Positions 8,067 through 16,553 of a stretch of 44,429 nt of DNA are shown piece after piece. A model generated the notes under the pieces. That model was given only the letters and a program-made list of their open reading frames with translations. It was not told where the DNA came from and made no database searches. Position 1 is the first letter of the stretch, and each line of letters starts with the position of its first letter. Origin of the DNA: Chloroflexi bacterium HGW-Chloroflexi-10 (GTDB lineage: Bacteria; Chloroflexota; Anaerolineae; Anaerolineales; Anaerolineaceae); assembly GCA_002840755.1 (NCBI GenBank), contig PHBZ01000044.1:1-44429 (forward strand), written 5' to 3'. A program made the position numbers and the translations under genes.

Positions 8067-9599
8067 ATGGAAAATTATATTCTCGTGTATATTCTGGTCA
8101 TCCCTAGTCTGGCGGCATTGGCTTTGCTTTTGTTCCCTGCTGAAAATAAAAAACTGCTACGTTGGGGAGCGTTTGGTTTTAGTTTGATTCCGTTTTTGCT
8201 ATCTCTCAATGTCTGGTTTAACTTTAATCGGGAAATCAATGGTTATCAGTTTGAATTTCAGGCTCCCTGGTTTTCAGCGATTTCATCATCTTTCCACTTT
8301 GGCGTGGATGGTATCTCTTTGCCAATGGTATTACTCACTACATTATTGACCCCTTTAGCTATTCTGGCGTCTTTTGGTATAGAAGAAAAAATTAAAGCGT
8401 ATATGGCTTTGTTTCTTTTCCTTGAAACTGGTGTTTTAGGGGTATTTCTTTCATTAGACTTGTTGATTTTCTTTCTTTTCTGGGAAATTGGTTTGGTACC
8501 TATGTATTTCCTGATCAGCCAGTGGGGTGGTGCTAATCGTAATTATGCTGCGCTAAAATTCATTTTATTTACGATGGGCGGTTCACTGGGTTTGTTACTC
8601 TCCATTCAGATGATAGGATTAACTGTAGGGAGTTTTGATTTGGTCAAGGTGATGGAAGTTTGGCCACGCTTGCTTGAACCGGGTTTTCAACAGATTATTC
8701 CTTTAGGACTATCTCTACCAACGGTAAAAGCCATAGCTTTTTGGGCCTTTGTGATTGCGTTTGCTATCAAGGTACCGATCTGGCCAGTGCATACCTGGCT
8801 TCCTGATGCGCACACCGAAGCACCAACCGCAGGATCCATGATTCTGGCTGGTGTGCTTCTGAAATTAGGTGCATATGGTTTCATCCGCCTTGTCATTCCC
8901 CTTTTCCCAACGGAAGCTTACAGATTTTCCGGTGTTTTGGCAGGGTTAGCCACAGCGGCGATAATATTTGGGGCACTTTCTGCATTTGCGCAAAAAGACC
9001 TGAAAAAATTGGTGGCATACTCATCTATCAATCATATGGGATTTGTTGTTTTGGGGATTGCAGCCGCATCGTATGCATGGGGAAATCCCGACTCTGCTTA
9101 TGGGATAAGTGCAACTATAGCGCTTAACGGATCTATTTTGCAGATGTTCAATCATGGTCTATCTTCGGCTGGAATGTTTTTCCTGGTAGGGGTAATCTAT
9201 GATCGAATACATACCCGTCAATTAGATGAGATGGGCGGATTATGGGCGATTGTGCCAAAATATGGCGCTGTATTTATGTTTACAGCTATGGCCGCTTTGG
9301 GTCTACCAGGATTAAATGGATTTGTTTCAGAATTTCTCGTTGTTCGTGGTGCCTGGCATATATTTCCGCTAGCAACCTCACTAAGCATGGTTGGTTTGTT
9401 TTTTACCGGTGCTTATATTCTCAAAGCTATCGCCGGTGTTTTACAGGGACCAATCAATGAACATTGGCACCATATTCCTGAGATTAATGTAAGGGAACTA
9501 TGGGTGATTGCGCCATTAATGGTGTTAATGCTATGGATAGGCGTATGGCCTTCCTGGATATTGGACTTAATCAACCGTGCAGTTAATTTTTTCTTCTAA
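8067..9599 (+). CDS. nuoM: NADH-quinone oxidoreductase subunit M (canonical copy)
   Basis: This 510-residue antiporter-like subunit has every expected channel residue: E140 in FWEIGLVPMY, K235 in FAIKVPIWPVHTWLPDAH, K266 in LLKLGAYGF, and a glutamate in the late helix GLNGFVSEF. It therefore should translocate protons like other NuoM proteins. I chose the ATG at 8067, which follows GGGGAGG; an in-frame ATG at 8049 would lie directly on the nuoL stop and is less likely. A second, divergent copy follows after 12 bases. Confidence 0.94.
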   Translation: MENYILVYILVIPSLAALALLLFPAENKKLLRWGAFGFSLIPFLLSLNVWFNFNREINGYQFEFQAPWFSAISSSFHFGVDGISLPMVLLTTLLTPLAILASFGIEEKIKAYMALFLFLETGVLGVFLSLDLLIFFLFWEIGLVPMYFLISQWGGANRNYAALKFILFTMGGSLGLLLSIQMIGLTVGSFDLVKVMEVWPRLLEPGFQQIIPLGLSLPTVKAIAFWAFVIAFAIKVPIWPVHTWLPDAHTEAPTAGSMILAGVLLKLGAYGFIRLVIPLFPTEAYRFSGVLAGLATAAIIFGALSAFAQKDLKKLVAYSSINHMGFVVLGIAAASYAWGNPDSAYGISATIALNGSILQMFNHGLSSAGMFFLVGVIYDRIHTRQLDEMGGLWAIVPKYGAVFMFTAMAALGLPGLNGFVSEFLVVRGAWHIFPLATSLSMVGLFFTGAYILKAIAGVLQGPINEHWHHIPEINVRELWVIAPLMVLMLWIGVWPSWILDLINRAVNFFF

Positions 9600-9611
9600 A
9601 GAGGTGAAGGA

Positions 9612-11084
9612 ATGGGCTTTCCGATCCTGAGTGTCATCATATTTATTCCCCTGATTGCTGGCCTGGTAATCTTATTTATAGGCCGCAAAAATGAAAAATT
9701 GATCCGGCCGATTGCATTATTTGCCGCCAGTGTTGTATTGGTGCTAACTTTGGTATTGTGGGCATCCTATTCGATAACAAATGCCGGTTATCAATTTATT
9801 GAAAAAATAACCTGGCTATCGGAATTGGGTATTTCCTATCACCTTGGTGTGGATGGTATTGGTATTGCCATGCTGCTTCTCACTGGATTGGTGGTTTTTA
9901 CTGGTGTGTTGGTTTCTTGGAATATACAGGACCGTGCTCATGAATTTTTTGCCTATTTGATGTTTCTTGCCTCTAGTGTATTGGGAGTGTTTTCTTCATT
10001 GGATTTATTCTTGCTCTTTTTCTTTTTAGAGCTAGCCGTGTTCCCAAAGTATTTGATGATCGTTATTTGGGGATCACCCAAAACCCGGAATTATGGCGGC
10101 ATGAAACTGACCCTTTACCTTTTTATTGGTTCCGTGATCGCACTTGTGGGTGTTCTGGCGATATACTTTTCGGCACCAATGCGTACATTTGATTTACTTG
10201 TTTTGGAAAATGCTGGATTTTCAACTGACGTACAACGGTTGTGGTTCCCGTTCATTTTTCTGGGATTTGCAATCCTTGGAGGTATATTTCCATTTCACAG
10301 TTGGGCACCGGACGGCCATGTAGCTGCGCCGACAGCGATTTCAATGTTATTGGCTGGTGTAGAAATGAAGGTGGGTGTTTTTGCGGCATTGCGGGTAGCC
10401 ATCACGTTGCTGCCTGAAGGTGCAATGTACTGGTCGAATTGGATACTGGTCCTGGCAACAATTAATGTTATCTACGGCGCTTTCATCGCGATGATCCAGA
10501 AAGATTTTAAATATGTGATTGGCTTTTCATCTGTTTCCCATATGGGACTGGTTTTAATAGGCTTTGCCAGTTTAAATTCCAATGGATTGTTGGGAGCGGG
10601 TATGCAAATGTTTTCACATGGCATTATGACAGCACTATTCTTCTCAATTGTTGGAATGGTATATGATCGTACGCATACACGCGATATCGTTTCACTGGGG
10701 GGACTGGTAAAAAAGATGCCATTTGCGACAATTGGATTTATTATCGGAGGTTTGGTTTCTATGGGTATGCCGGGGCTCTCGGGTTTTGTGGCAGAAATCC
10801 CTATCTATTTGGGTGTCTGGCAGGTAGCGCCCTGGGTAGCCATCGTTTCGGCTCTATCTATTGTTATTACAGCAGCATATATTTTATTGGTCGTTCGCAA
10901 AGTATTTTTTGGGGAAATGCCAGTGTTTGAAAATGAAATTACGGATATTACCTTCATGGATAAAATCGCTATTTCTGTTCTCAGTTTGTTTATGATTGTG
11001 ATTGGTTTGTTCCCAGATCTTACATTGGGTCCGCTAATTGAATCCAGTGTGAAACACATCTTAGTACTGTTGGGAGGTGCATAA
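9612..11084 (+). CDS. second NuoM-type subunit, lacking the TM7 lysine
   Basis: This 490-residue protein aligns with NuoM along its length (E140 in FFFLELAVFPKY, HSWAPDGHVAAPTAISMLLAGVEMKVG, QKDFKYVIGFSSVSHMG), so it is an additional antiporter-like subunit of the membrane arm. In contrast to the first copy, the lysine of transmembrane helix 7 is replaced: FAIKVPIWP becomes FAILGGIFP, with Leu at position 222. K253 and the late glutamate E395 (GFVAEIP) remain. WLPDAH is WAPDGH. Complexes with two NuoM-type subunits are known as 2M complex I. Whether this copy pumps is open. GAGGTGAAGG precedes the ATG. Confidence 0.85.
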   Translation: MGFPILSVIIFIPLIAGLVILFIGRKNEKLIRPIALFAASVVLVLTLVLWASYSITNAGYQFIEKITWLSELGISYHLGVDGIGIAMLLLTGLVVFTGVLVSWNIQDRAHEFFAYLMFLASSVLGVFSSLDLFLLFFFLELAVFPKYLMIVIWGSPKTRNYGGMKLTLYLFIGSVIALVGVLAIYFSAPMRTFDLLVLENAGFSTDVQRLWFPFIFLGFAILGGIFPFHSWAPDGHVAAPTAISMLLAGVEMKVGVFAALRVAITLLPEGAMYWSNWILVLATINVIYGAFIAMIQKDFKYVIGFSSVSHMGLVLIGFASLNSNGLLGAGMQMFSHGIMTALFFSIVGMVYDRTHTRDIVSLGGLVKKMPFATIGFIIGGLVSMGMPGLSGFVAEIPIYLGVWQVAPWVAIVSALSIVITAAYILLVVRKVFFGEMPVFENEITDITFMDKIAISVLSLFMIVIGLFPDLTLGPLIESSVKHILVLLGGA

Positions 11085-12548
11085 GTGGGGCCGGGAATCG
11101 TAACACTCGTTGATTTGTATGCAATTTTGCCAGAGATTGCGTTGGTAATTCTGGCTGCTTTGATAATGGTTTTGGATCTTTTCCGGCCCAAAAGAAGGTA
11201 TGACAACTTGTTAGGCTGGGTAACCTTCATCGGAATATCGTTGATCGCCATTTTAGGAATTGTTTTGTTTTGGCCAGGCAATGAGAGTTTCCTTGTATGG
11301 GGTGGAATGTTGCGTGTAGATTCAGCGGCAGCTATTTTTCGTTTGATTATTTTAATGGGTGCTGCTTTAGCTGTTTTGTTTTCCATGCATATTGATAGTG
11401 TAAACCAACGTGGTGAGTATTTTGCCATGCTATTATTCAGTATCATTGGTATGGGATTGATGGCCGCGGCTTCTGATTTAATCATGTTGTATCTGGCAAT
11501 CGAGATTACCGCAATTCCCCTGTATGTTTTGGCTGGTTTTATCACTAGAGAAAAAAAATCTGCAGAAAGCGGACTAAAATATTTGCTGTTCGGTGCGATG
11601 ACTTCTGCTGTAATGCTTTATGGTTTTAGTCTTTTGTATGGATTTAGCGGTAGTACTCAATTTTCGTCTATTTTAGCTGCGCTTCAAGAAGGGTTGATCC
11701 CGCCAGGAATTCAAGCTATGATACTTTTCCTGGTTGTAGTTGGATTTGGATTCAAAGTGTCTGCTGTTCCTTTTCATTTTTGGGCACCAGATGTTTATGA
11801 AGGATCACCTACACCGGTTTCCGGATTCTTATCGACCTCTTCAAAGGCTGCTGGTTTTATTGCGTTGATGCGTTTTCTTCTTTCAGTTTTTGTGATTGAA
11901 CCACAGATTTGGATGCTGATTGTGGCAATGTTAGCAACCATCAGTATGCTGACGGGAAATTTGTTAGCAATGGTTCAAAAAGATGCGAAAAGGTTATTGG
12001 CTTTTTCATCGATCTCGCATGCAGGATATATATTGATTGGAGTTGCATCAGGAACAGCCTTAGGAATGAAAGGTGTTATATACTACCTGCTGGCATATTT
12101 ATTCACCAATACTGCTGCTTTTGGAGTGATTAACGCAATCGAAAGAGAAACAGGTTCCAGCGAGCTCAATCAATTAAATGGTTTAATGAAACGATCTCCC
12201 GGACTGGCTTTGATTTTGTTGGTATCTTTTTTATCGTTGGCTGGAATCCCCCCATTTGGTGGTTTTATCAGTAAAATTATTGTGTTCAGTGCCGCAGTGG
12301 AAGCTAATATGGTTTGGCTTCTCCTGGTTGGTATACTCAATTCCATCATAGGTTTGTATTACTATCTGACCGTGTTACGGATTGCTTTTACAGGTGATGC
12401 TGAAGTATCTAAACCCGTGACGGTGTTTCCTGCCTGGAAGTTTGCCTTTGCCATTTGTGTGCTGGGAATTATTGTTTTAGGTGTGATTTATTCGCCCTGG
12501 ATGAATTGGATTGGTCAAGCTTCGACAAACCTATTGATAGTTCATTGA
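11085..12548 (+). CDS. nuoN: NADH-quinone oxidoreductase subunit N
   Basis: This 487-residue protein is NuoN, the antiporter-like subunit closest to NuoK. The helix 7 lysine is present in VGFGFKVSAVPFHFWAPDVY, followed by EGSPTPVSGFL, and SSKAAGF carries the helix 8 lysine. The frame opens with GTG directly after the preceding stop codon; GGGAGG lies inside the end of that gene at good distance, so translation is coupled. It closes the nuo run. A promoter for the atp genes overlaps its last codons. Confidence 0.93.
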   Translation: MGPGIVTLVDLYAILPEIALVILAALIMVLDLFRPKRRYDNLLGWVTFIGISLIAILGIVLFWPGNESFLVWGGMLRVDSAAAIFRLIILMGAALAVLFSMHIDSVNQRGEYFAMLLFSIIGMGLMAAASDLIMLYLAIEITAIPLYVLAGFITREKKSAESGLKYLLFGAMTSAVMLYGFSLLYGFSGSTQFSSILAALQEGLIPPGIQAMILFLVVVGFGFKVSAVPFHFWAPDVYEGSPTPVSGFLSTSSKAAGFIALMRFLLSVFVIEPQIWMLIVAMLATISMLTGNLLAMVQKDAKRLLAFSSISHAGYILIGVASGTALGMKGVIYYLLAYLFTNTAAFGVINAIERETGSSELNQLNGLMKRSPGLALILLVSFLSLAGIPPFGGFISKIIVFSAAVEANMVWLLLVGILNSIIGLYYYLTVLRIAFTGDAEVSKPVTVFPAWKFAFAICVLGIIVLGVIYSPWMNWIGQASTNLLIVH

Positions 12549-12574
12549 CCTTCATTTTTTGGATATGTTATAAT
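12545..12574 (+). promoter_or_regulatory. promoter of the atp operon, leaderless
   Basis: TTGACC at 12545-12550 and TATAAT at 12569-12574 are separated by 18 bases, starting inside the nuoN stop region. The ATG at 12583 is nine bases behind the -10 box, so the atpI message should have no leader. The atp genes can thus be transcribed apart from nuo. Confidence 0.7.
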
Positions 12575-12582
12575 CTTTGCGT

Positions 12583-12891
12583 ATGCAGCCTATCAAATCC
12601 GCACCGGTTGACCGTAAGACAAAAATATTCAATTTAGCGTTAGCCAGCATAACTGCACAGGTTGGTTGTTTAACACTTTTGATTATTTTAGGAGCAGTGT
12701 TTGGGGGCTTATGGTTGGATAATGTGAATGGCACAAAACCTGCTTTTACATTAGGATTTTTAATTGCCAGTATTCCGGTATCTTTGGCTGTGATGTTTTT
12801 TATCGTTAAGTTCGGAATTTCCAAAATTAAGACCAATCAAAAAAATCTGGAAAAAGAGGAACAGGAGGCGGACATTGGAAGAAACTCGTAA
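12583..12891 (+). CDS. atpI: AtpI/AtpZ-like ATP synthase assembly protein
   Basis: This 102-residue protein has two membrane segments (about residues 24-48 and 58-80), a glycine-rich hairpin around GGLWLD and a charged tail, the usual form of AtpI/AtpZ proteins that precede atpB and are thought to help c-ring assembly or bring in magnesium. I start it at the ATG at 12583, which fits the promoter as a leaderless start; an in-frame TTG at 12577 lies only two bases behind the -10 box. Its 3' end overlaps atpB by 17 bases. Confidence 0.75.
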   Translation: MQPIKSAPVDRKTKIFNLALASITAQVGCLTLLIILGAVFGGLWLDNVNGTKPAFTLGFLIASIPVSLAVMFFIVKFGISKIKTNQKNLEKEEQEADIGRNS

Positions 12892-13849
12892 ATGGCGCTG
12901 GGGAGTGAACCGCTGGTGGATTCTAGGATTTGTGATTCTAACGGCTATTGCTGTTACCGTTGTATCCGTCCCAGTTCGCCCACATATTCAAGTAGCTCCC
13001 GAACTAATTCTCAGTGAACCATTATTTACATTACCTGTTATTGGTGATTTTTATCTGGTGAACACATTAACCTCGCTTCTTCTCGTGGATTTGATTATCA
13101 TCGGGTTGGCATTTTTGGTGCGTAAAGCATTAAAGAGTGGTACCTTAGTTCCAAAGGGCATCGCGTCCGCCTTTGAGGCTTTGGTGGAAATGCTATATAA
13201 CCTGACTGAATCATCTGCGGGTAAAAATGCCAAGCAAATTTTTCCATGGTTTGCCACCATCATGATCCTGGTGCTGGTTGCCAACCTGACCAAACTGATC
13301 CCTGGTATGGAAGCTATTGGTTTTATGCATCATTCCGAACATGGTAATGAGATCCAATCGATTGGTGCGAATGCTGCAATATTGTTACCGACAGAGGCGC
13401 ATGAGGGTGAAGGTTATGTGGTTACACCTTGGTTTCGAGGTGTTTCTACCGATCTGAATTTCACTGTATCATTAGCTTTGATTTCAGTGGTTATGACTCA
13501 GGTGATTGGTTTTCGAGCTCAACGCTGGCGATATTTGTTGAAGTTTTTTAATATTTCCACAATTTTCAAAAAACCTTTCTTTGGGTTTATGGATTTGATT
13601 GTTGGTCTTTTAGAATTAATTTCCGAATTCGCAAAAATATTGTCGTTTTCTTTCCGTCTTTTTGGCGTAATGTTTTCGGGAACGGTATTGGTCGCATTAA
13701 TTTCAACGTTGGTGCCTGTTTTTATGCCATCGTTAATTTTTGCTTTTGAATTATTTATGGGAGTAATCCAGGCGTTTGTGTTTGGTATGCTGACCATGGT
13801 CTTCATGGCGCAGGCGACACAAGGGCATGGTGAACATGCTGAACACTAG
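12875..13849 (+). CDS. atpB: ATP synthase subunit a
   Basis: This 324-residue membrane protein is subunit a, which forms the two proton half-channels against the c-ring. The essential arginine is R261 in SFSFRLFGVMFSGT. The glutamate that follows in many bacteria (NMYAGE) is a threonine here. The penultimate helix FELFMGVIQAFVFGML carries the conserved glutamine. It begins with TTG at 12875, six bases behind AGGAGG, inside the end of atpI. A histidine-rich loop (MHHSEHGNE) and tail (GHGEHAEH) flank the core. Confidence 0.93.
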   Translation: MEETRKWRWGVNRWWILGFVILTAIAVTVVSVPVRPHIQVAPELILSEPLFTLPVIGDFYLVNTLTSLLLVDLIIIGLAFLVRKALKSGTLVPKGIASAFEALVEMLYNLTESSAGKNAKQIFPWFATIMILVLVANLTKLIPGMEAIGFMHHSEHGNEIQSIGANAAILLPTEAHEGEGYVVTPWFRGVSTDLNFTVSLALISVVMTQVIGFRAQRWRYLLKFFNISTIFKKPFFGFMDLIVGLLELISEFAKILSFSFRLFGVMFSGTVLVALISTLVPVFMPSLIFAFELFMGVIQAFVFGMLTMVFMAQATQGHGEHAEH

Positions 13850-13870
13850 AAACGATTATCAGGAGGAACA

Positions 13871-14107
13871 ATGGAAGAAGCTTTAATTCAGATGGGAAGA
13901 TTCATTGGTGCCGGTTTATCCATGATCGGCGCGTTGGGCGCCGGTGTCGGCATTGGTTTGAGTGTACAGGGTGCATTAAATGGTATGGCCCGCAACCCGG
14001 ATGCCTATGGTAACCTGTTGACCAACATGATCCTGGGTATTGCCTTTTCCGAAGCGATCGCAATCTATTGTCTGGTTGTGGCCTTCTTAATGCTGTTTGT
14101 TCTTTAA
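13871..14107 (+). CDS. atpE: ATP synthase subunit c
   Basis: This 78-residue hairpin protein forms the rotor ring. The loop RNPDAY (residues 41-46) replaces the usual R-Q-P turn, and E61 in AFSEAIAIY is the ion-carrying carboxylate. The sodium-type ligands are absent: the position of the Ilyobacter Gln32 is I28, and the residue after the glutamate is A62 instead of serine. The ring should therefore be proton-specific. AGGAGG lies just before the ATG. Confidence 0.95.
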   Translation: MEEALIQMGRFIGAGLSMIGALGAGVGIGLSVQGALNGMARNPDAYGNLLTNMILGIAFSEAIAIYCLVVAFLMLFVL

Positions 14108-14122
14108 AGAAGGGAGCCTACC

Positions 14123-14860
14123 TTGGAAAAGCTAGGTATTAATCTTGGATTTTTGCTGGTTCATTTATTTAATTTCGCGATTATCTTCGTCGTCTTACGT
14201 GCATGGGTGTATAGGCCAATGACAAAAATGCTCGAGGATCGTCGCAAAAAAGTTGCTCAAGGTCTGGAAGATGCTCGGGTAGCCGCAGATGCACGCGCTA
14301 ATGCGGAAGATGCCGCCAGCCGCATCATTAGTGAGGCACAGTCAAAAGCAGGTGATGTTCTTCGGGAAGCAACAGCTCGTGCTGAATCCTTACAGAAAGA
14401 TTGGGAAAGTGTTGCACGGAAGAATATTGAAAAAGAACGAGCTTCTGCTTTAGCAGGTGTTGAGGAAGAAAGAGTACGCCAGTTAAGTGAAATGCGTGGT
14501 GATGTATCTGCAATTGCCATCGCGGCTGCACAAAAATTAATTGGCGAAGCCCTGGATGAAAAGCGACAACATGCTTTGCTGACAGAGTTTTTCTCAGGAG
14601 TAAAAGGTGGAAAAGTATTCGTGCTGGAAGATAGAAAATTAAGTGGTACATCTGCTGAAGTCACCAGTGCATTGCCATTAACTCGCGAAGAACAGGAACA
14701 AGTTAAACAAGAGATTCTGGCTAAAATGGGCGATGCCGCTTCCATCAGTTTCCGAGTGGATCCTTCCATTCTGGGTGGATTAATTGTGCGTGTCGGTGAC
14801 CAGGTTGTGGATGGTTCTGTCGCAGGGCAGTTAACCAATTTACAACGTGCCTTGATTTAG
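14123..14860 (+). CDS. atpF: ATP synthase b subunit fused to the delta C-terminal domain
   Basis: This 245-residue protein joins two stalk parts. Residues 1-165 are a normal b subunit: one membrane helix (about 6-30), a long alanine- and glutamate-rich coiled coil, and the typical end IAIAAAQKLIGEALDEKRQ. Residues about 178-245 match the C-terminal domain of delta, with DPSILGGLIVRVGDQVVDGS and a final QLTNLQRAL. The N-terminal six-helix domain of delta, which normally caps F1, is not present. It begins with TTG behind GGGAG. No atpH, atpA, atpG, atpD or atpC follows; a terminator does. Confidence 0.85.
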   Translation: MEKLGINLGFLLVHLFNFAIIFVVLRAWVYRPMTKMLEDRRKKVAQGLEDARVAADARANAEDAASRIISEAQSKAGDVLREATARAESLQKDWESVARKNIEKERASALAGVEEERVRQLSEMRGDVSAIAIAAAQKLIGEALDEKRQHALLTEFFSGVKGGKVFVLEDRKLSGTSAEVTSALPLTREEQEQVKQEILAKMGDAASISFRVDPSILGGLIVRVGDQVVDGSVAGQLTNLQRALI

Positions 14861-14878
14861 TTTTAGAAATAAACTTGC

Positions 14879-14914
14879 AAGGGTTGGCGGCTCAACGTCT
14901 CCAACCCTTTTTTT
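14879..14914 (+). terminator. intrinsic terminator of the atp operon
   Basis: A perfect 9-base-pair stem (arm AAGGGTTGG at 14879-14887, partner at 14901-14909) with a 13-base loop is followed by a run of seven T. It closes the operon after the b-delta gene, so no F1 gene is co-transcribed from here. Confidence 0.9.
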
Positions 14915-14975
14915 ATGCCGAAAACTCTAAAAACAGTTAAAATTATCATCAAAAAACCAATACAGGTTGACAGGT

Positions 14976-16553
14976 ATGCGAAAAAAATTATCAGAAATTA
15001 TCCATAGTTTGCCGGTAGCCTGGCAAAGCAGTACAAAGGATATGGATATTGCCATATCTGGAATACAATATGATTCTCGCAAGGTAAAACCGGGTGATTT
15101 ATTTGTGGCATTAGTAGGGGATAATCTGAATGGGCATCAATACATTGACCAGGCAATCATTAATGGTGCAGTAGCAGTTTTGGGTAGTCAACCTGTGGAG
15201 CTATGGAAAAGGATCCCTGTCGCTTATATTTCTGTGACAGATACCCGTGAAACCATGGCATATTGTTCGGCTTCTTTTTATAATTTTCCCGCTCGTAACT
15301 TGACTGTGATTGGGGTGACCGGGACGGATGGCAAAACGACAACTTCGAATATGATTTATCAAATCCTCAAAGAAGCTGGTGTAAAGGTTGGGATGATTTC
15401 CACGGTGAATGCGCAGATTGGGGATGAGGTTTTGGACACGGGATTTCATGTTACAACACCGGAAGCCCCGGCTGTTCAATATTACCTGGAACGTATGCGT
15501 ACTTCCGGGTTAACACATGTTGTTTTAGAAACAACATCACATGGTTTGGCCCAGCATCGAGTTACCGGTTGTGAATATGATATAGCTGTTGTCACCAATA
15601 TCACCCACGAACACCTCGATTATCATGGTTCTTACGCGGCATATCGAGATTCTAAAGCACGTATGTTTCGCATGCTTTCTCAGACAGTCAAAAAACCACA
15701 TGGTAATATCCGCCTGGGCGTTTTGAACTGTGATGATCAATCTTATCCGTATTTGAAACAAATACCAATTGACCGTCAGGCTGCCTATAGTATCTACCAG
15801 AAAGAGGATATTTGGGCTGAAGAGATTCAAACATCCACCACAGGTAGCCATTATTTCGCTTGCGGGAAAAAATTTCGCGTGGCGGTGAATTGCCATTTGC
15901 CAGGTGAATTCAATGTTTCCAATAGCCTGGCGGCTATAACAGCAACTGTTTTAGGATTGTCGTGTTCTCCTGAACAGGCCGCAGAAGGAATTGCATCTTT
16001 ACAGGCGGTTTCTGGCCGGATGCAGCCGATTGATCTGGGGCAGAACTTTTCTGCCATAGTAGATTTTGCACATACCCCAAATGCATTGGAAAACGCTTTG
16101 AAGACAGCACGAGCAATGACCTCAGGCCGGGTAATTGCAATATTTGGGTCAGCAGGTTTGCGTGATAGACAAAAACGAAAGATGATGGCGGAGGTATCGG
16201 CACAGATCGCTGATATTACAATACTTACCGCTGAAGATCCTCGGACCGAATCATTGATAGGGATTTTAGGCGAAATGCGGCTTGCAGCGGAAGAAAAGGG
16301 AGCTGAATATGGGGAAAACTTATATACTGTTCCAGATCGCGGTTTTGCCATTCAGAAGGGGATAGAAATGGCCCAACCGGGAGATTTGGTGATAGCATGT
16401 GGTAAGGGTCATGAACAATCGATGTGCTTTGGTATTACCGAATTTGATTGGGATGATCGTACGGCTATGCGGGCTGCATTGGCAGCATATTTGGGTATAA
16501 ATGGCCCATCAATGCCGTATTTACCCACACAGCAAGCGGATTGGAAAGAATAA
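14976..16553 (+). CDS. murE: UDP-N-acetylmuramyl-tripeptide synthetase (MurE-type Mur ligase)
   Basis: This protein of about 525 residues adds the third amino acid to the peptidoglycan precursor. Seen are the N-terminal MurE domain (GIQYDSRKVKPGDLFVA), the ATP loop GVTGTDGKTTTSN near residue 118, the SHGLAQHRV and HLDYHG motifs, the lysine that becomes carbamylated in YRDSKARMF, and the C-terminal domain. The substrate motif that reads DNPR in diaminopimelate enzymes is EDPR here, so the third amino acid is not certain. I prefer the ATG at 14976 over TTG at 14967; ACAGG lies nine bases before it. A TAAAAT at 14938-14943 is a possible -10 box. Confidence 0.88.
   Translation: MRKKLSEIIHSLPVAWQSSTKDMDIAISGIQYDSRKVKPGDLFVALVGDNLNGHQYIDQAIINGAVAVLGSQPVELWKRIPVAYISVTDTRETMAYCSASFYNFPARNLTVIGVTGTDGKTTTSNMIYQILKEAGVKVGMISTVNAQIGDEVLDTGFHVTTPEAPAVQYYLERMRTSGLTHVVLETTSHGLAQHRVTGCEYDIAVVTNITHEHLDYHGSYAAYRDSKARMFRMLSQTVKKPHGNIRLGVLNCDDQSYPYLKQIPIDRQAAYSIYQKEDIWAEEIQTSTTGSHYFACGKKFRVAVNCHLPGEFNVSNSLAAITATVLGLSCSPEQAAEGIASLQAVSGRMQPIDLGQNFSAIVDFAHTPNALENALKTARAMTSGRVIAIFGSAGLRDRQKRKMMAEVSAQIADITILTAEDPRTESLIGILGEMRLAAEEKGAEYGENLYTVPDRGFAIQKGIEMAQPGDLVIACGKGHEQSMCFGITEFDWDDRTAMRAALAAYLGINGPSMPYLPTQQADWKE

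Noticed and set aside
10805..11545. Minus-strand frame of 246 residues across the end of the second nuoM and the start of nuoN
   Set aside because: It overlaps two well-supported genes and is rich in Lys and Ile, as expected for the reverse of membrane protein codons.
13871..14107. Sodium-dependent ATP synthase
   Set aside because: The c subunit lacks the Gln and Ser ligands of sodium-type rings (Ile28 and Ala62 instead), so a proton ring is more likely.
14257..14838. Minus-strand frame of 193 residues inside atpF
   Set aside because: It is the antisense of the Ala/Glu-rich coiled coil; Ser- and Ala-rich composition with no motif.
14966..14972. TTGACA just before the murE start as a -35 box
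   Set aside because: It lies six bases from the ATG, so it cannot drive murE; no matching -10 box lies at the right distance upstream of a gene.
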